Shown: positions 33,043-43,489 of the stretch, one piece after another
How positions within the stretch are numbered: the stretch's first letter is position 1
How the letters are laid out: each line of letters opens with the position of its first letter
Translations under genes and position numbers: made by a program
Assembly: GCA_001592805.2 (NCBI GenBank)
Contig: CP051143.1
Location: forward strand, 1,116,001-1,180,000
Direction: 5' to 3'
DNA from: Peltaster fructicola
Taxonomy: Eukaryota > Ascomycota > Dothideomycetes
Length of the DNA: 64,000 nt
Notes under the pieces: generated by a model
What the model was told of the DNA's origin: nothing
What the model saw: only the letters and a program-made list of their open reading frames with translations
The model's database searches: none

Positions 33043-35232
33043 ATGGGCTTGGAGGATTTCGAACGAGATCTCGCAGCCAGCAAGGTCGACGACAGTACGT
33101 CTTCACATCGACGACATCGAGATCGAAGCAAAGATCGCGAGCACAGATCACACAGGCATCACCACTCGCGAAGGCACGACAAACACGAAGACGATGACCG
33201 GCACAGACACAGACACAAGCGTGATCGCGAAGACAATGATAGCGAACGGATGCATAGGCATAAGCGGGACCGCGATCGAGAGAGTGACAATGGCGAGCAA
33301 AGACACAGCAAGAGACCTCGAAGTGTTGAGCCTGAACAACCCACAATTGAGGCGTCTACAGTGAAAGTCTTCGACACGGACGACGAGGAAGACGAATGGA
33401 TCGAGAAAGAGGCGACTACTGCTCCACCGACAGAGGACATACTCGACCAGCGAGATGTTGATGCTGCAGCGCCATCCCGCAGAGATGCCTGGATGCGAGA
33501 GTCGTCAGCACTCGATATCGAGGTTGTACGAAGTCGCAAGCCAGAAGCGCCACAGAGCCAATTTGTGAGTGCAAAGCAGACCCATGACTTCAAGATGCAT
33601 GAGAGCGAGGTCAAAAGTCATCTTGCAGATCTGGAGAAGGATTTCGAGTCAGAAGGCGAAGAAGCAGGAGAAGCTGTCACAAACGAGCCAGCTCAGCATG
33701 ATGTGCCATATACATTCGGTGATTCTGGTAGTGATTGGCGAATGACAAAGCTTAAGGCTGTGTACAGAAAAGCAGAAGAGTTAAATCGGCCTGTGGATGA
33801 GGTCGCACTAGAGCGATATGCCAATTTTCGAGACTTCGACGATGCAAGAGAGGAAGAGCGTGAGTTGGACCGACGAAAGACGTATGGTAAAGAGTACGTT
33901 GGTATGATAAAGCCGAGTGGCGAGCTCTTTCAGGAGCGCAAGCTTAAGGCTGGGATCAGACGTCCATCGCACGCAGATGTCGAACTGAGACTACCGCCGC
34001 AAGGTACACGCATGGAGGAACAGCTGCCACCGAAGACGACCGTCGCGTTGGACTCATCGGCACTCAACAAGCTAAAAGCACAGTTGATGAAGGCGAAGAT
34101 TCGCAATGCTCCTGACGCAGCACGATTGGAAGTCGAGTACGAAGCTGCCTTGCAGGCTGGTCATCCTAATGCCTCAGAGCCTGGAGTTGTAGTGTTAAAT
34201 CACGCAGAGCATCGTATGCTTGCCGGCGATCGATCTGGCGAAGTCACCAACCTCACTGGCAAGCGCGCTCGCGAGCGAGGACTCGTAGAAGAGAACGAAG
34301 ACATGACCATCGAGGACATGGTTCGAAACGAGAAGAGAACAAAGGGCATGTTCGGTGGCGAGGGCAAGAGTCTCGCAGAACGCATCGCAAAGGATGCTAA
34401 GTTCGAGAATGACCTCGAATATATGGACGACAATGCTGCGAAGTTATCCAAGAAGGTGGTCAAGAGTGAGATCAACCTTCGCAACACAGCGATCGGAGAC
34501 TTCCAGAAGATGCAGCGCATTCTTGACACTTGCCCTCTCTGCTATCATGAAGAGACAAACCAGGCGCCTGTAGCACCTGTCGTCAGTCTGGCTACAAGGA
34601 CATATCTCACGCTGCAAACAGAACCAGAACTGGTCAAATACGGCGCAGTGATCGTGCCGTTGCAGCACCGTCTCAACCTTCTGGAGTGCGACGATGACGA
34701 ATGGGAGGAGATGCGCAACTTCATGAAATCGTTGACGCGATTCTACGATTCCCTTGACAAGTCGGTCGTCTTCTACGAGAACGCAGCTCATATGCACTCG
34801 AGACGAGGACATGCAGCGCTCGTTGCAGTGCCACTGCCACATCACTTGGCTGAAAATTCGCCAGCCTACTTCAGAGAGTCGATCTTGTCGTCCGACGAGC
34901 AGTGGAGTCAGCACAAGCCCATCATCGACACTATGGCTTTAACGCAGAAGCCAGGCTATGGCAAGCAAGCCTTCCGGAAGTCCATGGCAAAGGAGATGCC
35001 ATACTTCCATGTATGGTTCACACTCGATGGTGGTATGGGACACGTTGTTGAGGATGACAAGCGCTGGCCTAAGGGCGACCTGTTTGCTCGCGAGATTCTC
35101 GGTGGCATGCTTGACAGAGGTCCAGAAATCATCAAGCGACAAGGTCGATGGGAGCAAGGGGACCCGCGAGTTGCCAACTTTCGAAAGCGATGGAGCGCAT
35201 TCGACTGGACCAAAGTGCTCATGGAATCGTAG
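33043..35232 (+). CDS. CWF19: Cwf19-like spliceosome-associated / lariat-disassembly factor
   Basis: 729 aa, one exon. N-terminal Arg/His/Asp-rich RS-like region (about 20-100), a conserved middle (MTKLKAVYRKAEELNRPVDE, NLTGKRARERGL, MVRNEKRTKGMFGGEGKSLA), then the two CwfJ C-terminal domains: HIT-like CwfJ_C_1 from about 490 (CPLCYHEETNQAP, YGAVIVPLQHRLNLLECDDD) and CwfJ_C_2 (PYFHVWFTLDGGMGHVVEDD). Cwf19 and budding-yeast Drn1 associate with late spliceosomes and the debranching enzyme Dbr1. The HIT-like domain is the part thought to bind lariat branchpoints. Its stop is two bases from the convergent SPC25 stop. Confidence 0.93.
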   Translation: MGLEDFERDLAASKVDDSTSSHRRHRDRSKDREHRSHRHHHSRRHDKHEDDDRHRHRHKRDREDNDSERMHRHKRDRDRESDNGEQRHSKRPRSVEPEQPTIEASTVKVFDTDDEEDEWIEKEATTAPPTEDILDQRDVDAAAPSRRDAWMRESSALDIEVVRSRKPEAPQSQFVSAKQTHDFKMHESEVKSHLADLEKDFESEGEEAGEAVTNEPAQHDVPYTFGDSGSDWRMTKLKAVYRKAEELNRPVDEVALERYANFRDFDDAREEERELDRRKTYGKEYVGMIKPSGELFQERKLKAGIRRPSHADVELRLPPQGTRMEEQLPPKTTVALDSSALNKLKAQLMKAKIRNAPDAARLEVEYEAALQAGHPNASEPGVVVLNHAEHRMLAGDRSGEVTNLTGKRARERGLVEENEDMTIEDMVRNEKRTKGMFGGEGKSLAERIAKDAKFENDLEYMDDNAAKLSKKVVKSEINLRNTAIGDFQKMQRILDTCPLCYHEETNQAPVAPVVSLATRTYLTLQTEPELVKYGAVIVPLQHRLNLLECDDDEWEEMRNFMKSLTRFYDSLDKSVVFYENAAHMHSRRGHAALVAVPLPHHLAENSPAYFRESILSSDEQWSQHKPIIDTMALTQKPGYGKQAFRKSMAKEMPYFHVWFTLDGGMGHVVEDDKRWPKGDLFAREILGGMLDRGPEIIKRQGRWEQGDPRVANFRKRWSAFDWTKVLMES

Positions 35233-35234
35233 CT

Positions 35235-36077
35235 TCATTGTGTAGCTGTAACGAACAGATCCCGCATGCCCTTGAGGAATGCTCCCATGTCTCTGCCACT
35301 CGCGAGTGCTTTCTCAAGTCGTGACATCTCGTCTATGTGCAGTTTCGGCCTCGTCTCGACAATCGCATAACCTCGTGCAAAATCCATATCGAACCACACC
35401 TCTCGAGATTTATCCCTGCTGTCTGTGCCGCTAAAGACAAATCGAAGTACTTCCGTATCAGCTTGTGTGCCTTCGATACGCAGCGCGAGCAGGTCTTCCC
35501 ATGCTTGTAACTCAGGTACGTCGTTCTTCGCTTGCTCGTCTATCGCGCTTTGATATGCTGCCTGGGCATCCTTGCGTCGCTTAATCTCTGCTTGTACTGC
35601 ATGCACCTCGTTCTGTAGGTCTGCACGCCGTGTTTCTTGCACCTCTTTCTCCCTTTTCAAAGTGGAGATTGCGTTCTGTAGCTCATGCGTCTCTTGTGCT
35701 TCTTTAGCGATCGTGTCGGCATGCGATGATGACTTCTGCTCAAACTCGTGGATTGCTTGTCGTCGGTGTCGTTTCGTCTCTGCACAGGAAAGTTAGATAC
35801 ATGTACTTCAGTGACAGCATGGATGTCCCATACCCTGCAGCTCTGCTGTACTCATGCGGAAAGCATTCCTCTCATCGAGTACGCGTTTCCTCCCTCGCGC
35901 AATGAAATCATCAAATCGTGCTGTGAATGCGGTCATTCGCTCGCGCAGCTCATCGAAACCAAAGTCTACTGATGGTAGACTGTCCGCCATAGACACATCA
36001 TTTGCGCCATAAAAGGATTGTCCATGTTGTATTGAATGTCCAAATCGACTAGGTGTGACGGGTACAGCCAGAGCCAT
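35235..36077 (-). CDS. SPC25: Kinetochore protein Spc25 (Ndc80 complex)
   Basis: Subunit of the Ndc80 complex that links centromeres to microtubules. Exons 35834-36077 and 35235-35779 give 262 aa. The 54 nt intron (GTATGG, branch ATCTAAC, GTGCAG) joins AELQ to ETKRHRRQAIHEFEQK. N-terminal FDELRERMTAFTARFDDFIA, then a coiled coil (about 75-160), then a globular RWD-type domain (DVPELQAWEDLLALRIEG, VWFDMDFARGYAIVETRP) that would pair with Spc24. Length and order agree with fungal Spc25. Divergent from RRN6. Confidence 0.93.
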
Positions 36078-36343
36078 CGTTGTGTTGCGTTTGTCGCGTG
36101 TATGAGGTGAAGTGGTCGATGATGAGAACACGTCCGCAATAGGCAGTCAGTTTGTTTACTCTAGCGCCGGCTTTGCCCGCTGTGCATTGAAAATCCTCAG
36201 ACGCAGACTTGCATGCGTCTGTGAAACCTCAACATCCTAAGAGTGACACATCATTATAGCTCAGAGCTCTTTCCTAAGCACTCGGAGACCCTCGTCAAGT
36301 CAAGCTAAGCACAACATGATCACTTCATACTGTGACCACACAT

Positions 36344-39196
36344 ATGACAATACATTTGCCTGGCCAGATGGCTGAACCAGGCCCAGAAGGTCCATTCGGT
36401 GATCTTGGTTCGGCAACATATGACGGAGAAGAGCAGGAATGGTATTTTGCGCGAGATCCGCACGACCACTTTGCTCTGTCGGCAACCGTCGATGGCGAGC
36501 CTCGCAGCGCGGGATCTTCAAGAAGTGATACACTTCCAAACGACTATGCATCCGTCCACCGTCGACAGGGGCTGCTTGCTGCTCATCTCCAGCTACGGCC
36601 AAGTAAAGCCATCCTGCCAGCTTTGCTTGAAGTATCGGAAGCTGTAACTCAAGCCACAGCACAATTTGATGTCGCCATAGCAGCACGGTTGTCCCTTGGA
36701 TATCTCTACGATTATGGACAGAAAAGGGCTGTCCCGATTATTGTCTCGGCATCTGGTACCGCCGGCAGTAGTATCAGCATAGTCAAACTGCAGCAACAAC
36801 GACAAGGCTGGCATGATTCGAGGCGAACATGGCTGCAAGTCCCTGTACCGTCGGCATATACCACTACCTGGAACGGTCCAGGAACGCCAGTACAGCAGCT
36901 TCTTCTGGCACGAACGACGGAGGCAGCTGGTGTGGCGCGCTTTCTCGCTGCACGGTTTCTGGATTGTTCTGTTGTGTTCCGACTGGAGCTCACTCGAGAC
37001 GCGTTGAGTATGCAAGCAGTCCATGAGATATCCAAGGACGATCTATACTTGGTCGAGCATATGGATGTCGCTTTTAACCCGTGGTACTTTCAGCAATACG
37101 CCATAATCGACACAGCTGGCAACTGGAAGGTCTGGCAGCTCGAAATCAATGCAGAAGTCGAGGCGACGTGCGTGGTACAGCACAACAACCCGATTAACCC
37201 AAGTACTGAAGCGTTGAATGATGGCTGGCGAAAGATTATGTGGGTAGGGTCGCCGACCATGCTAGCCATCTGCTCACGCATGCATATCAACCTCTATGGT
37301 ATAGAGAATAGAGTGACGTGGCTGCAGGACATCGATGTCGGTCCACGGCAAGCCGATTGCTGGATCCTAGATGTGGTTGTTAACCCAGAGCTCTCGAATG
37401 TCCTGGTAGTCTTGACTGGCACGCATGTCCTGGCTTGGGTCCTGGACTCGACTCACAATGGATTGGAGGTCCGAAAGATCGTCATGCTCAGACACCACGG
37501 CAACCAGAGTGACTTGTCGATGCGCCTCCACGTGCAGCCTGATGGAGATGGTGTGAATTACCCTGCTGAGCGTACTCTCCTGCTGACATTGCTAGGCGCT
37601 ATCGTCCTGGTCCGTTCCAGTATGAACGAGCTTGTCTTGTGCTACAAGTTCAACAATCTGAATGGGCCCTTGATCACCATCAAAGGTCCTGCTTCCGTCA
37701 ACGTATCTGTTTCAGAGAAGGCACTCGACGTAGTAATGCTGCCTGTGCAGTCAGGGCATCGTGGCGACTTAGTTCAGAGCACGGTGCAAATGCATGTGCA
37801 ACAAACCCTTTCTACGTATCAAGTCTTCTTTTTGAAGCCAGATTTCGAGCTCGGGCAACAATTGTTCTGCACGAGGAACACCAGTCCCTCAGCATACACT
37901 TTCAGACGCCCGGACTGGACACAGGGCGGTGGCAGCAAGCTACCGAACATTGTCGACGAGCCTTTCATACTTTACGATGGTCATGAACTGGAGACATCAC
38001 ATCAGCAGCGTCCCGTCTCGAGATTTGTGAGACGTCTGAGGCAGACGACTAACGATCGACAAGGTCCAGAATGGACGATTGATCTATCGTTGACAGCCAG
38101 AGATATCGCGATCACATCCCACCCAACAGCAGACATTGGACATGCTTTAGATCGAGCCGAGCAGGTCATAAGGTCACCGGCCTCACACAATGATCTCCCA
38201 CTACGGCTACTACGCTGGTTTGGCGAAGAGGCAATTGTTTCCAGCGTGGACGAGGACAATACAATGCTGCAAAGGCTTCTGGCCCATACCCGAGATGGGA
38301 GAGACCACGAAGACCCTTGGGTAGTAGCAAGTAGGCTTGCTATGCCTCAAGTCGACGGCCTCGGGGATCCTGACGACCTTTCCTCCAACTACGATCAGAT
38401 TATTGCCGCATGGATGCGACCTCTTCCGACGAGCGTGAGTGGCCGAGTACGCCTTGCAAAAGAAGCGCTAGCAAGACAGATGACCGCTGAGGTAACACTT
38501 GCGAGCCATGTCCTTCGAATAGAGGACAATCCGCGTGGCAGCGCTCAAGCACAAGAAGAAGGTGAGCCACAACCGTACGAGTTCAATCTGCCGATTCGTA
38601 ACATGCCAGTGGTGCCATCTCAAGGGCAAAGAGCAAGCACACAACCCAGTGCCCTTCCTACGCCATCACCAACGGCCACGCCTTCGATCCTCACACAAGC
38701 GAGTCAATCATCGGCATACGCACCTCAGAGGTACCATATCACTGCCGTCACCACATTCACGAAGCCATTACCGATCTCACTGCCTCGGTCTACCCAGCGA
38801 GTGCTCCGGCATTGGGAGGTAGGTGCAGATCCAGCAACATATGAATGGCGGTCGTACTCCCGCAGGATCACAAGACAGACAGAGATAGAGGACCTCGACT
38901 CACAATTGACGGAGGAAGAACGAGCACGATTACAGCGGAAGGCTGAACGACTACTCAAGCGAGAAAGAAAAGAGGCTGCTGCAACGAGAGAGCAACAGGC
39001 ACTCAGCAGCCAAATGCCTGAACTGATTGTCAGTGCGAGTCAACCTGTCGAGCGTACGACTGCCAGCTATAGCCAGCCATCCGGACCACATTTGACAATA
39101 CCTAGCAGTCAGAGTCAACCTGTCGCCGCAAGCCAAGCTGTACAAGGGCGATATGGTGGCAGACCAGCGAAGAAGAAACGAAAGCAAGGGTTCTAG
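36344..39196 (+). CDS. RRN6: RNA polymerase I core-factor subunit Rrn6-like
   Basis: 950 aa from ATG 36344; the next Met (36368, MAEPGPEGPFGDLG) is an equally good start because the conserved-looking GDLGSATYDGEEQEWYFAR follows it. A beta-propeller-like half contains VEHMDVAFNPWYFQQYAIID and GNWKVWQLE, the characteristic Rrn6 signature. A helical half follows, and the C-terminus is basic (RPAKKKRKQGF), a probable nuclear signal. Rrn6 with Rrn7 and Rrn11 forms the core factor that recruits Pol I to rDNA. No introns seen. Confidence 0.85.
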   Translation: MTIHLPGQMAEPGPEGPFGDLGSATYDGEEQEWYFARDPHDHFALSATVDGEPRSAGSSRSDTLPNDYASVHRRQGLLAAHLQLRPSKAILPALLEVSEAVTQATAQFDVAIAARLSLGYLYDYGQKRAVPIIVSASGTAGSSISIVKLQQQRQGWHDSRRTWLQVPVPSAYTTTWNGPGTPVQQLLLARTTEAAGVARFLAARFLDCSVVFRLELTRDALSMQAVHEISKDDLYLVEHMDVAFNPWYFQQYAIIDTAGNWKVWQLEINAEVEATCVVQHNNPINPSTEALNDGWRKIMWVGSPTMLAICSRMHINLYGIENRVTWLQDIDVGPRQADCWILDVVVNPELSNVLVVLTGTHVLAWVLDSTHNGLEVRKIVMLRHHGNQSDLSMRLHVQPDGDGVNYPAERTLLLTLLGAIVLVRSSMNELVLCYKFNNLNGPLITIKGPASVNVSVSEKALDVVMLPVQSGHRGDLVQSTVQMHVQQTLSTYQVFFLKPDFELGQQLFCTRNTSPSAYTFRRPDWTQGGGSKLPNIVDEPFILYDGHELETSHQQRPVSRFVRRLRQTTNDRQGPEWTIDLSLTARDIAITSHPTADIGHALDRAEQVIRSPASHNDLPLRLLRWFGEEAIVSSVDEDNTMLQRLLAHTRDGRDHEDPWVVASRLAMPQVDGLGDPDDLSSNYDQIIAAWMRPLPTSVSGRVRLAKEALARQMTAEVTLASHVLRIEDNPRGSAQAQEEGEPQPYEFNLPIRNMPVVPSQGQRASTQPSALPTPSPTATPSILTQASQSSAYAPQRYHITAVTTFTKPLPISLPRSTQRVLRHWEVGADPATYEWRSYSRRITRQTEIEDLDSQLTEEERARLQRKAERLLKRERKEAAATREQQALSSQMPELIVSASQPVERTTASYSQPSGPHLTIPSSQSQPVAASQAVQGRYGGRPAKKKRKQGF

Positions 39197-39354
39197 ATAC
39201 AGTGTCTATCTGTCATCAAGCAGACATTCGACAGCATCATCGATCAGCGGTACGCTGCACGTCGAACTGCATGCCAGCCGAACAGCACAAAGTCCATGTC
39301 ATGGCCTTGAGTAAAGCACTTCGAACCACTGTTGTCTTCGGCGACACACTGTTG

Positions 39355-39846
39355 CTATACATCGGAAGACCCCCAGGACCGATAACCAACCTGCTTATCG
39401 TGGTTTGAATCATGGCCATTCCAATACTTGCCACCACTTTCACGCAGCACACACACGCCCATGTCATTGTCCTGCAAAACACCTTGGCCAAACATATCCA
39501 TTAGCTCGCTCGACGCCTCCAATAAGTTCAGCAGTGCTTGTGTCATGGTCGAAGCTGGTCGTCCATTCATGAACGTCTTCCTGTTGCAAGACACGAATGC
39601 TGCATATTGCTTATTGCTGGAGGAGTATGACATGGATACCAGAGGCTGTGAGGCGCTGTTATCGCGATGCCGATCAAGTGCAGCTGGGATTCGCTTGCCG
39701 GTAGCAGTGCTATATACTGTCATGACATTGGCGCGGATATAGCCTCTGATCTCAGAATGATTCGGACCTCTCTCTGGTGCTTCTGGCTCGGTTTGCTGAG
39801 GTTGAGGACCTGTGAGTATGCCGTTCATATCATACGATTGGTACAT
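39355..39846 (-). CDS. Small unrecognised protein, doubtful
   Basis: 163 aa, one exon, MYQSYDMNGILTG to WGSSDV. No signal peptide, membrane span or known motif; composition is ordinary (Asn/Ser/Met-rich). The ATG lies only 36 bp after the stop of the APS kinase gene on the same strand, so it may be an open frame within that gene's 3' UTR. It is nevertheless the longest frame here and has coding-like composition. Treat as hypothetical. Confidence 0.33.
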   Translation of the reverse strand: MYQSYDMNGILTGPQPQQTEPEAPERGPNHSEIRGYIRANVMTVYSTATGKRIPAALDRHRDNSASQPLVSMSYSSSNKQYAAFVSCNRKTFMNGRPASTMTQALLNLLEASSELMDMFGQGVLQDNDMGVCVLRESGGKYWNGHDSNHDKQVGYRSWGSSDV

Positions 39847-39882
39847 TTCGTGGCTGTCGAATGTGTCTGATTACCAATCCCT

Positions 39883-40604
39883 CTACGCTTTCAACAAACC
39901 GTGCTCGTCGAGATACTTTGTGATGATCGCCACGGCCTCCTCAACGCTCGTCTTCTCACTGTGGATGTGGATCTCTGGCTTCTCAGGCGCTTCGTATGGC
40001 GCGCTGATGCCGGTGAACTCCTTGATCTCACCTGCTCGTGCCTTCTTGTAGAGTCCCTTTGGATCGCGCTTCTCGGCCTCCTCGATCGGAACGTCAACGA
40101 AGACTTCGATGAATGGTAGAGGAGAGTCTGTGTTCTTGGTATCGGCGTGGAGGTCTCGCGCAATCTGTCGATCGGCCTTGTATGGTGAAATGAAGGATGT
40201 CAAGGTGATGGTGGTGGAGTCTGCAAACAACTTGGCGACCTGTTTGTGTTAAGCAATTGCGTTACAGCAACGACGAGGCACCGACCTCAGCGATACGCCT
40301 GATGTTCTCCTCGCGATCTTTCGGCGAGAAGCCCAGATCCTTGTTCAAGCCGAAGCGAACGTTGTCTCCGTCGAGTCTGTAGCTAGCAAGGCCTAAGTGA
40401 AGGAGATGCTGCTCGAGCGCTGTTGCAATCGTTGACTTTCCAGATGCCGAGAGACCGGTGAACCAGATGGTACAGCCTTTCTGCTTACGCAGATCGCTTC
40501 TCTCCTTCCTGCTGAGGCCTTCGTGCCAGGTGATGTTGCTATACGAAAACTGATGTCAACCATGGTGGGGTCAATAAGATCGAGTGAACGACTTACGTCG
40601 ACAT
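39883..40604 (-). CDS. Adenylyl-sulfate (APS) kinase
   Basis: Phosphorylates APS to PAPS in sulfate assimilation. Exons 40597-40604, 40286-40538 and 39883-40239 give 205 aa, the normal length. The first exon is only 8 nt (ATG TCG AC); joining gives [21 protein letters not shown]-loop [14 protein letters not shown] near residue 37; [20 protein letters not shown] and [14 protein letters not shown] are family hallmarks; then [30 protein letters not shown] and [16 protein letters not shown]. The second intron has an unusual GTCGGT donor but a clear GCTTAAC branch and ACAG acceptor, and the frame is preserved. Equivalent to MET14 of yeast and sD of Aspergillus nidulans. Confidence 0.96.
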
Positions 40605-40956
40605 TGTGTGGGTGGACTGGTCGTTCTATTGGCCTACCACTGCTTTCAAGACGTCGATCACTGCTTGGACAGCTATACAAGGACTGCTGAACAGGTGGTA
40701 CTCGTCAAATGAGGCGTAGAGTGATAATTTATTCTAGCAAGACAAATCTCCAATGGCGCAAGCAAAGTGGGGACTTCCCTGGATCGGCGGACCGACCAAT
40801 TGCTGTCATCTTGACTTGGAAGGACGAGATGGACAACCGTCAAGCTTCACACGTCTCGAGGTAGCCCTCCAACATGATGTGCTTTTGCCGCAGCCAGACA
40901 ATCTCTTGCAACGCTCCAAATTGCGGTCCATTAGTCGTAAATCATTCCGAGCTTCA
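40605..40956. other. Intergenic region between APS kinase and the DUF8035-like gene
   Basis: 352 bp holding the APS kinase promoter and the 3' UTR of the next gene. I noticed no convincing CATGTGAAAT-type sulfur-regulator site. Confidence 0.4.
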
Positions 40957-42275
40957 TCACTTCTTGTACTCAAGGATACCAAAGGACTTCCATTCGCCGC
41001 CTCGGCTGCGACTCTTGCTGCGGTCACGCTTACGGTAGAAGGCATATTCCTTTTCTTTCTTGGGCGCTTCCAAAAGCAATCTGCCCTCGCGGAGAGCCTT
41101 GGTATGTTCGAAGAGTATGTTGGTCTCATGCTTGTCCATCTCTTGGAGGATAATGATGTAGTTTGAGTCCGCCTAGAGACGCATTAGCTGGTCATTCGCA
41201 TGCCTTACATAGGCTACTCACCTCGTCCCACTTATACGGAATGTTGTAGTATCGCAAAGTATCAATCTCCAGGTAGCTTTTGTGGATCTTGGCAAACACG
41301 GGAGTCGAGCCAGAGCCATAGACGGTGACTGATGTGGAGGTCGTGGTAGTTGTCGACTCCTTCTTCTTGTCGTTGATAATGGCCTCGATCTGATTTCCAG
41401 CAAAGCCTTTCTCAGCAAGACGTTTCCGCAATGCTTGGTCAATCCTCTCTTTTCCTCCTTCTCTTCTTCTCCTTCTCTTCCTTCTGCTTGAGCAAGAACT
41501 TCTGATATGCAGCCTCATCCTTCTCTTTCTTCTCACGCTCCTCTCGTAGCATCTTTTCTCGATAGTGCTTCTCACGTTCCTTCTCACGCTCCTCATCCTC
41601 CCGTTGCTTCTTCTCATACTCAGCAACGATGCGCTTACGCTCGGCTATATCGTCAATCTCATGCTGTTTGCGGCGCGCATCATCCTTGAGGTGCTGCACC
41701 TCAGCCTCAGCCTTGATGCGCTCCTGCTCATGGCGCCACTGCTTTTCACGCTCGAGCTTCTCCATCTCGTAGCGGTAAAAGTCAGGTGGGCTGTGAGCGT
41801 CAGATCGACCTCGTGATCGAGAGCGATAACGGCTGTGACTCCTGTCAAGACGAATGGCGTGAACGTCTTCAGCCAGCTGATCAATACGACGTCCACGATC
41901 ATACTCGGCCGCTGCATAGCCTGGGTTATAAGCTGGCGCTGGGGCGTAGGCTGCAGCAGGAGCATAGGCTGGAGCGTATGTCGGCACGTAACCAGCTACT
42001 GCTGGCGCGGGTGGTGGTGGTGGTGGTGGAACTGGCGCCGTTGGAAAGGCACCTGGTACGTTGTCTGTGCGAGCATGTGAATCTTGGTGCATGTCGTTGA
42101 TCACATTGATTATTGGCCTTGGGCCTGCGCCCTGGGAGCGCGTGCGATTGAGTCCTTGCCCATCATCGTAGCCTAGGTCAGGGTTGAGATAGAAGCTGCT
42201 GCGATGAGCTCTGTGCGGTGAAGGACGACGGTAGTGAGGTGAATAGTCCCACTCATCGCGACCCAGGTAAGCCAT
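40957..42275 (-). CDS. Arg/Glu-rich coiled-coil protein, DUF8035-like, frame interrupted by one single-base shift
   Basis: Exons 41222-42275 and 40957-41172, with a GTGAGT...CTCTAG intron joining YKWDE to ADSNYIIILQEMD. N-terminal disordered part with SPHYRRPSPHRAHRS, a proline run and Tyr/Ala/Pro repeats (YAPAYAPAAAYAPAPAYNP). A long charged helix follows (about 160-290), and a conserved-looking C-terminal domain (ALRKRLAEKGFAGNQIEAII, FAKIHKSYLEIDTLRYY, ETNILFEHTKALREGRLLLE). That domain resembles the fungal DUF8035 family. The frame changes at a TTTT run (41450-41453), which looks like one extra base; with that allowed, 422 aa. Function unknown. Confidence 0.75.
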
Positions 42276-43489
42276 GCTGCGCTAATGTCTTGTGTTCGAT
42301 ATCGACTTGACGCTGACTGATAGCTGACTGTGCGGCGCAGCAACGAGACTCGAAAAGGCTGCAAACACCGAACGCACCGCTGTAACGTAGATGACGACAG
42401 AAAGGAAGAATAAAGTGTGAAGAACGAAGGTAGACACCGGCGTTAGGAATGCGATCCTTCAGGCGCTGAGATACGGTATACCTCTTCTGGAGGCTGTATT
42501 CAGCTGGTACCGTGCTAAAGTGGGGGCAATGGGCCTCGAGGAAGAATGCCTTTGTATGATGGTTGGTACTCTAGCGTGTGTAGTGTTGCGAGATCGTTGG
42601 TTCACCAGCGCTGGGAGATTGAGCTGCGAAATGCTGTTCAAGAGATCAAAGGTCATCGAATGAGTTGTCCTCCTCACTGAACCACGGAAAAAAGCCTACT
42701 GCTCATCTGCAGTCATATGGGACGCCTGACGAAGGCCTCGTTCCAGGTGGGGCAGGGGAAAGAAGTTGGTGTCAATCGCAGCTGAGCTCCGTTCGCTTCT
42801 CGCCCTGTGCATGACAAGGCTGGGGATTATGACCTAGGCACGGGTACGCTCGAGCATGCTCGTAGCTCCAACACAAGCCGGACGAGTCGTTATGAGTGTT
42901 GGATGCATTACATATGATGACCGTTGCGCCAGCCAGTAACGTCCATCCTGTGCGCCTCGAGGCACTTCTCTTCAGCAAGGCTGAAACACTGTCGCTGCCG
43001 AGAACAGTGGCAAACCCGCATGCACATCTCTGCATCTGACAGGCCCCTTGGACACACCTGAGGGTAGGCATACGACTATTCACCATGCATTTCCAACACT
43101 CTTGACGACCGAGACTTGGAGAACCACCGAATGACCTACATAACTTCGATGTAACCAGACGAGTCAAGATCACAAGACCATTTCGAAACTGATGCTTGAG
43201 AACTACGATCGGCATATTGAATCATCTGCAGGAGGTCTAGAGCTGCGCTTGCAGCCTCGTGGAACAAAGATGACCTGACAAGATCCGAGCGATCTGCTCG
43301 TGGATCGTGACTGTCATGTCATCACGATCTTGATAATGCAATACTGGCTTCATGAGCGCCGCTCTCTTTCTGGCAGTGTCCAATCCTGACTGACAGGCTT
43401 CAGCGCGAATTCGGGGATACTCTGTGCTGGCTCTACGACGGAAGTAGAGCATGGAGACTGGTATCCCAGCAATGTCGAAGGTGTCCCAT
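42276..43489. other. Intergenic stretch, nothing recognised
   Basis: 1.2 kb between the DUF8035-like gene start and the TMA20 stop. A 147-codon Cys-rich minus frame (42772-43215) has no signal peptide or family resemblance and is not called. Confidence 0.45.

Noticed and set aside
42772-43215. 147-codon Cys-containing minus frame
   Set aside because: No signal peptide, no intron support and no recognisable pattern of cysteines; probably chance.
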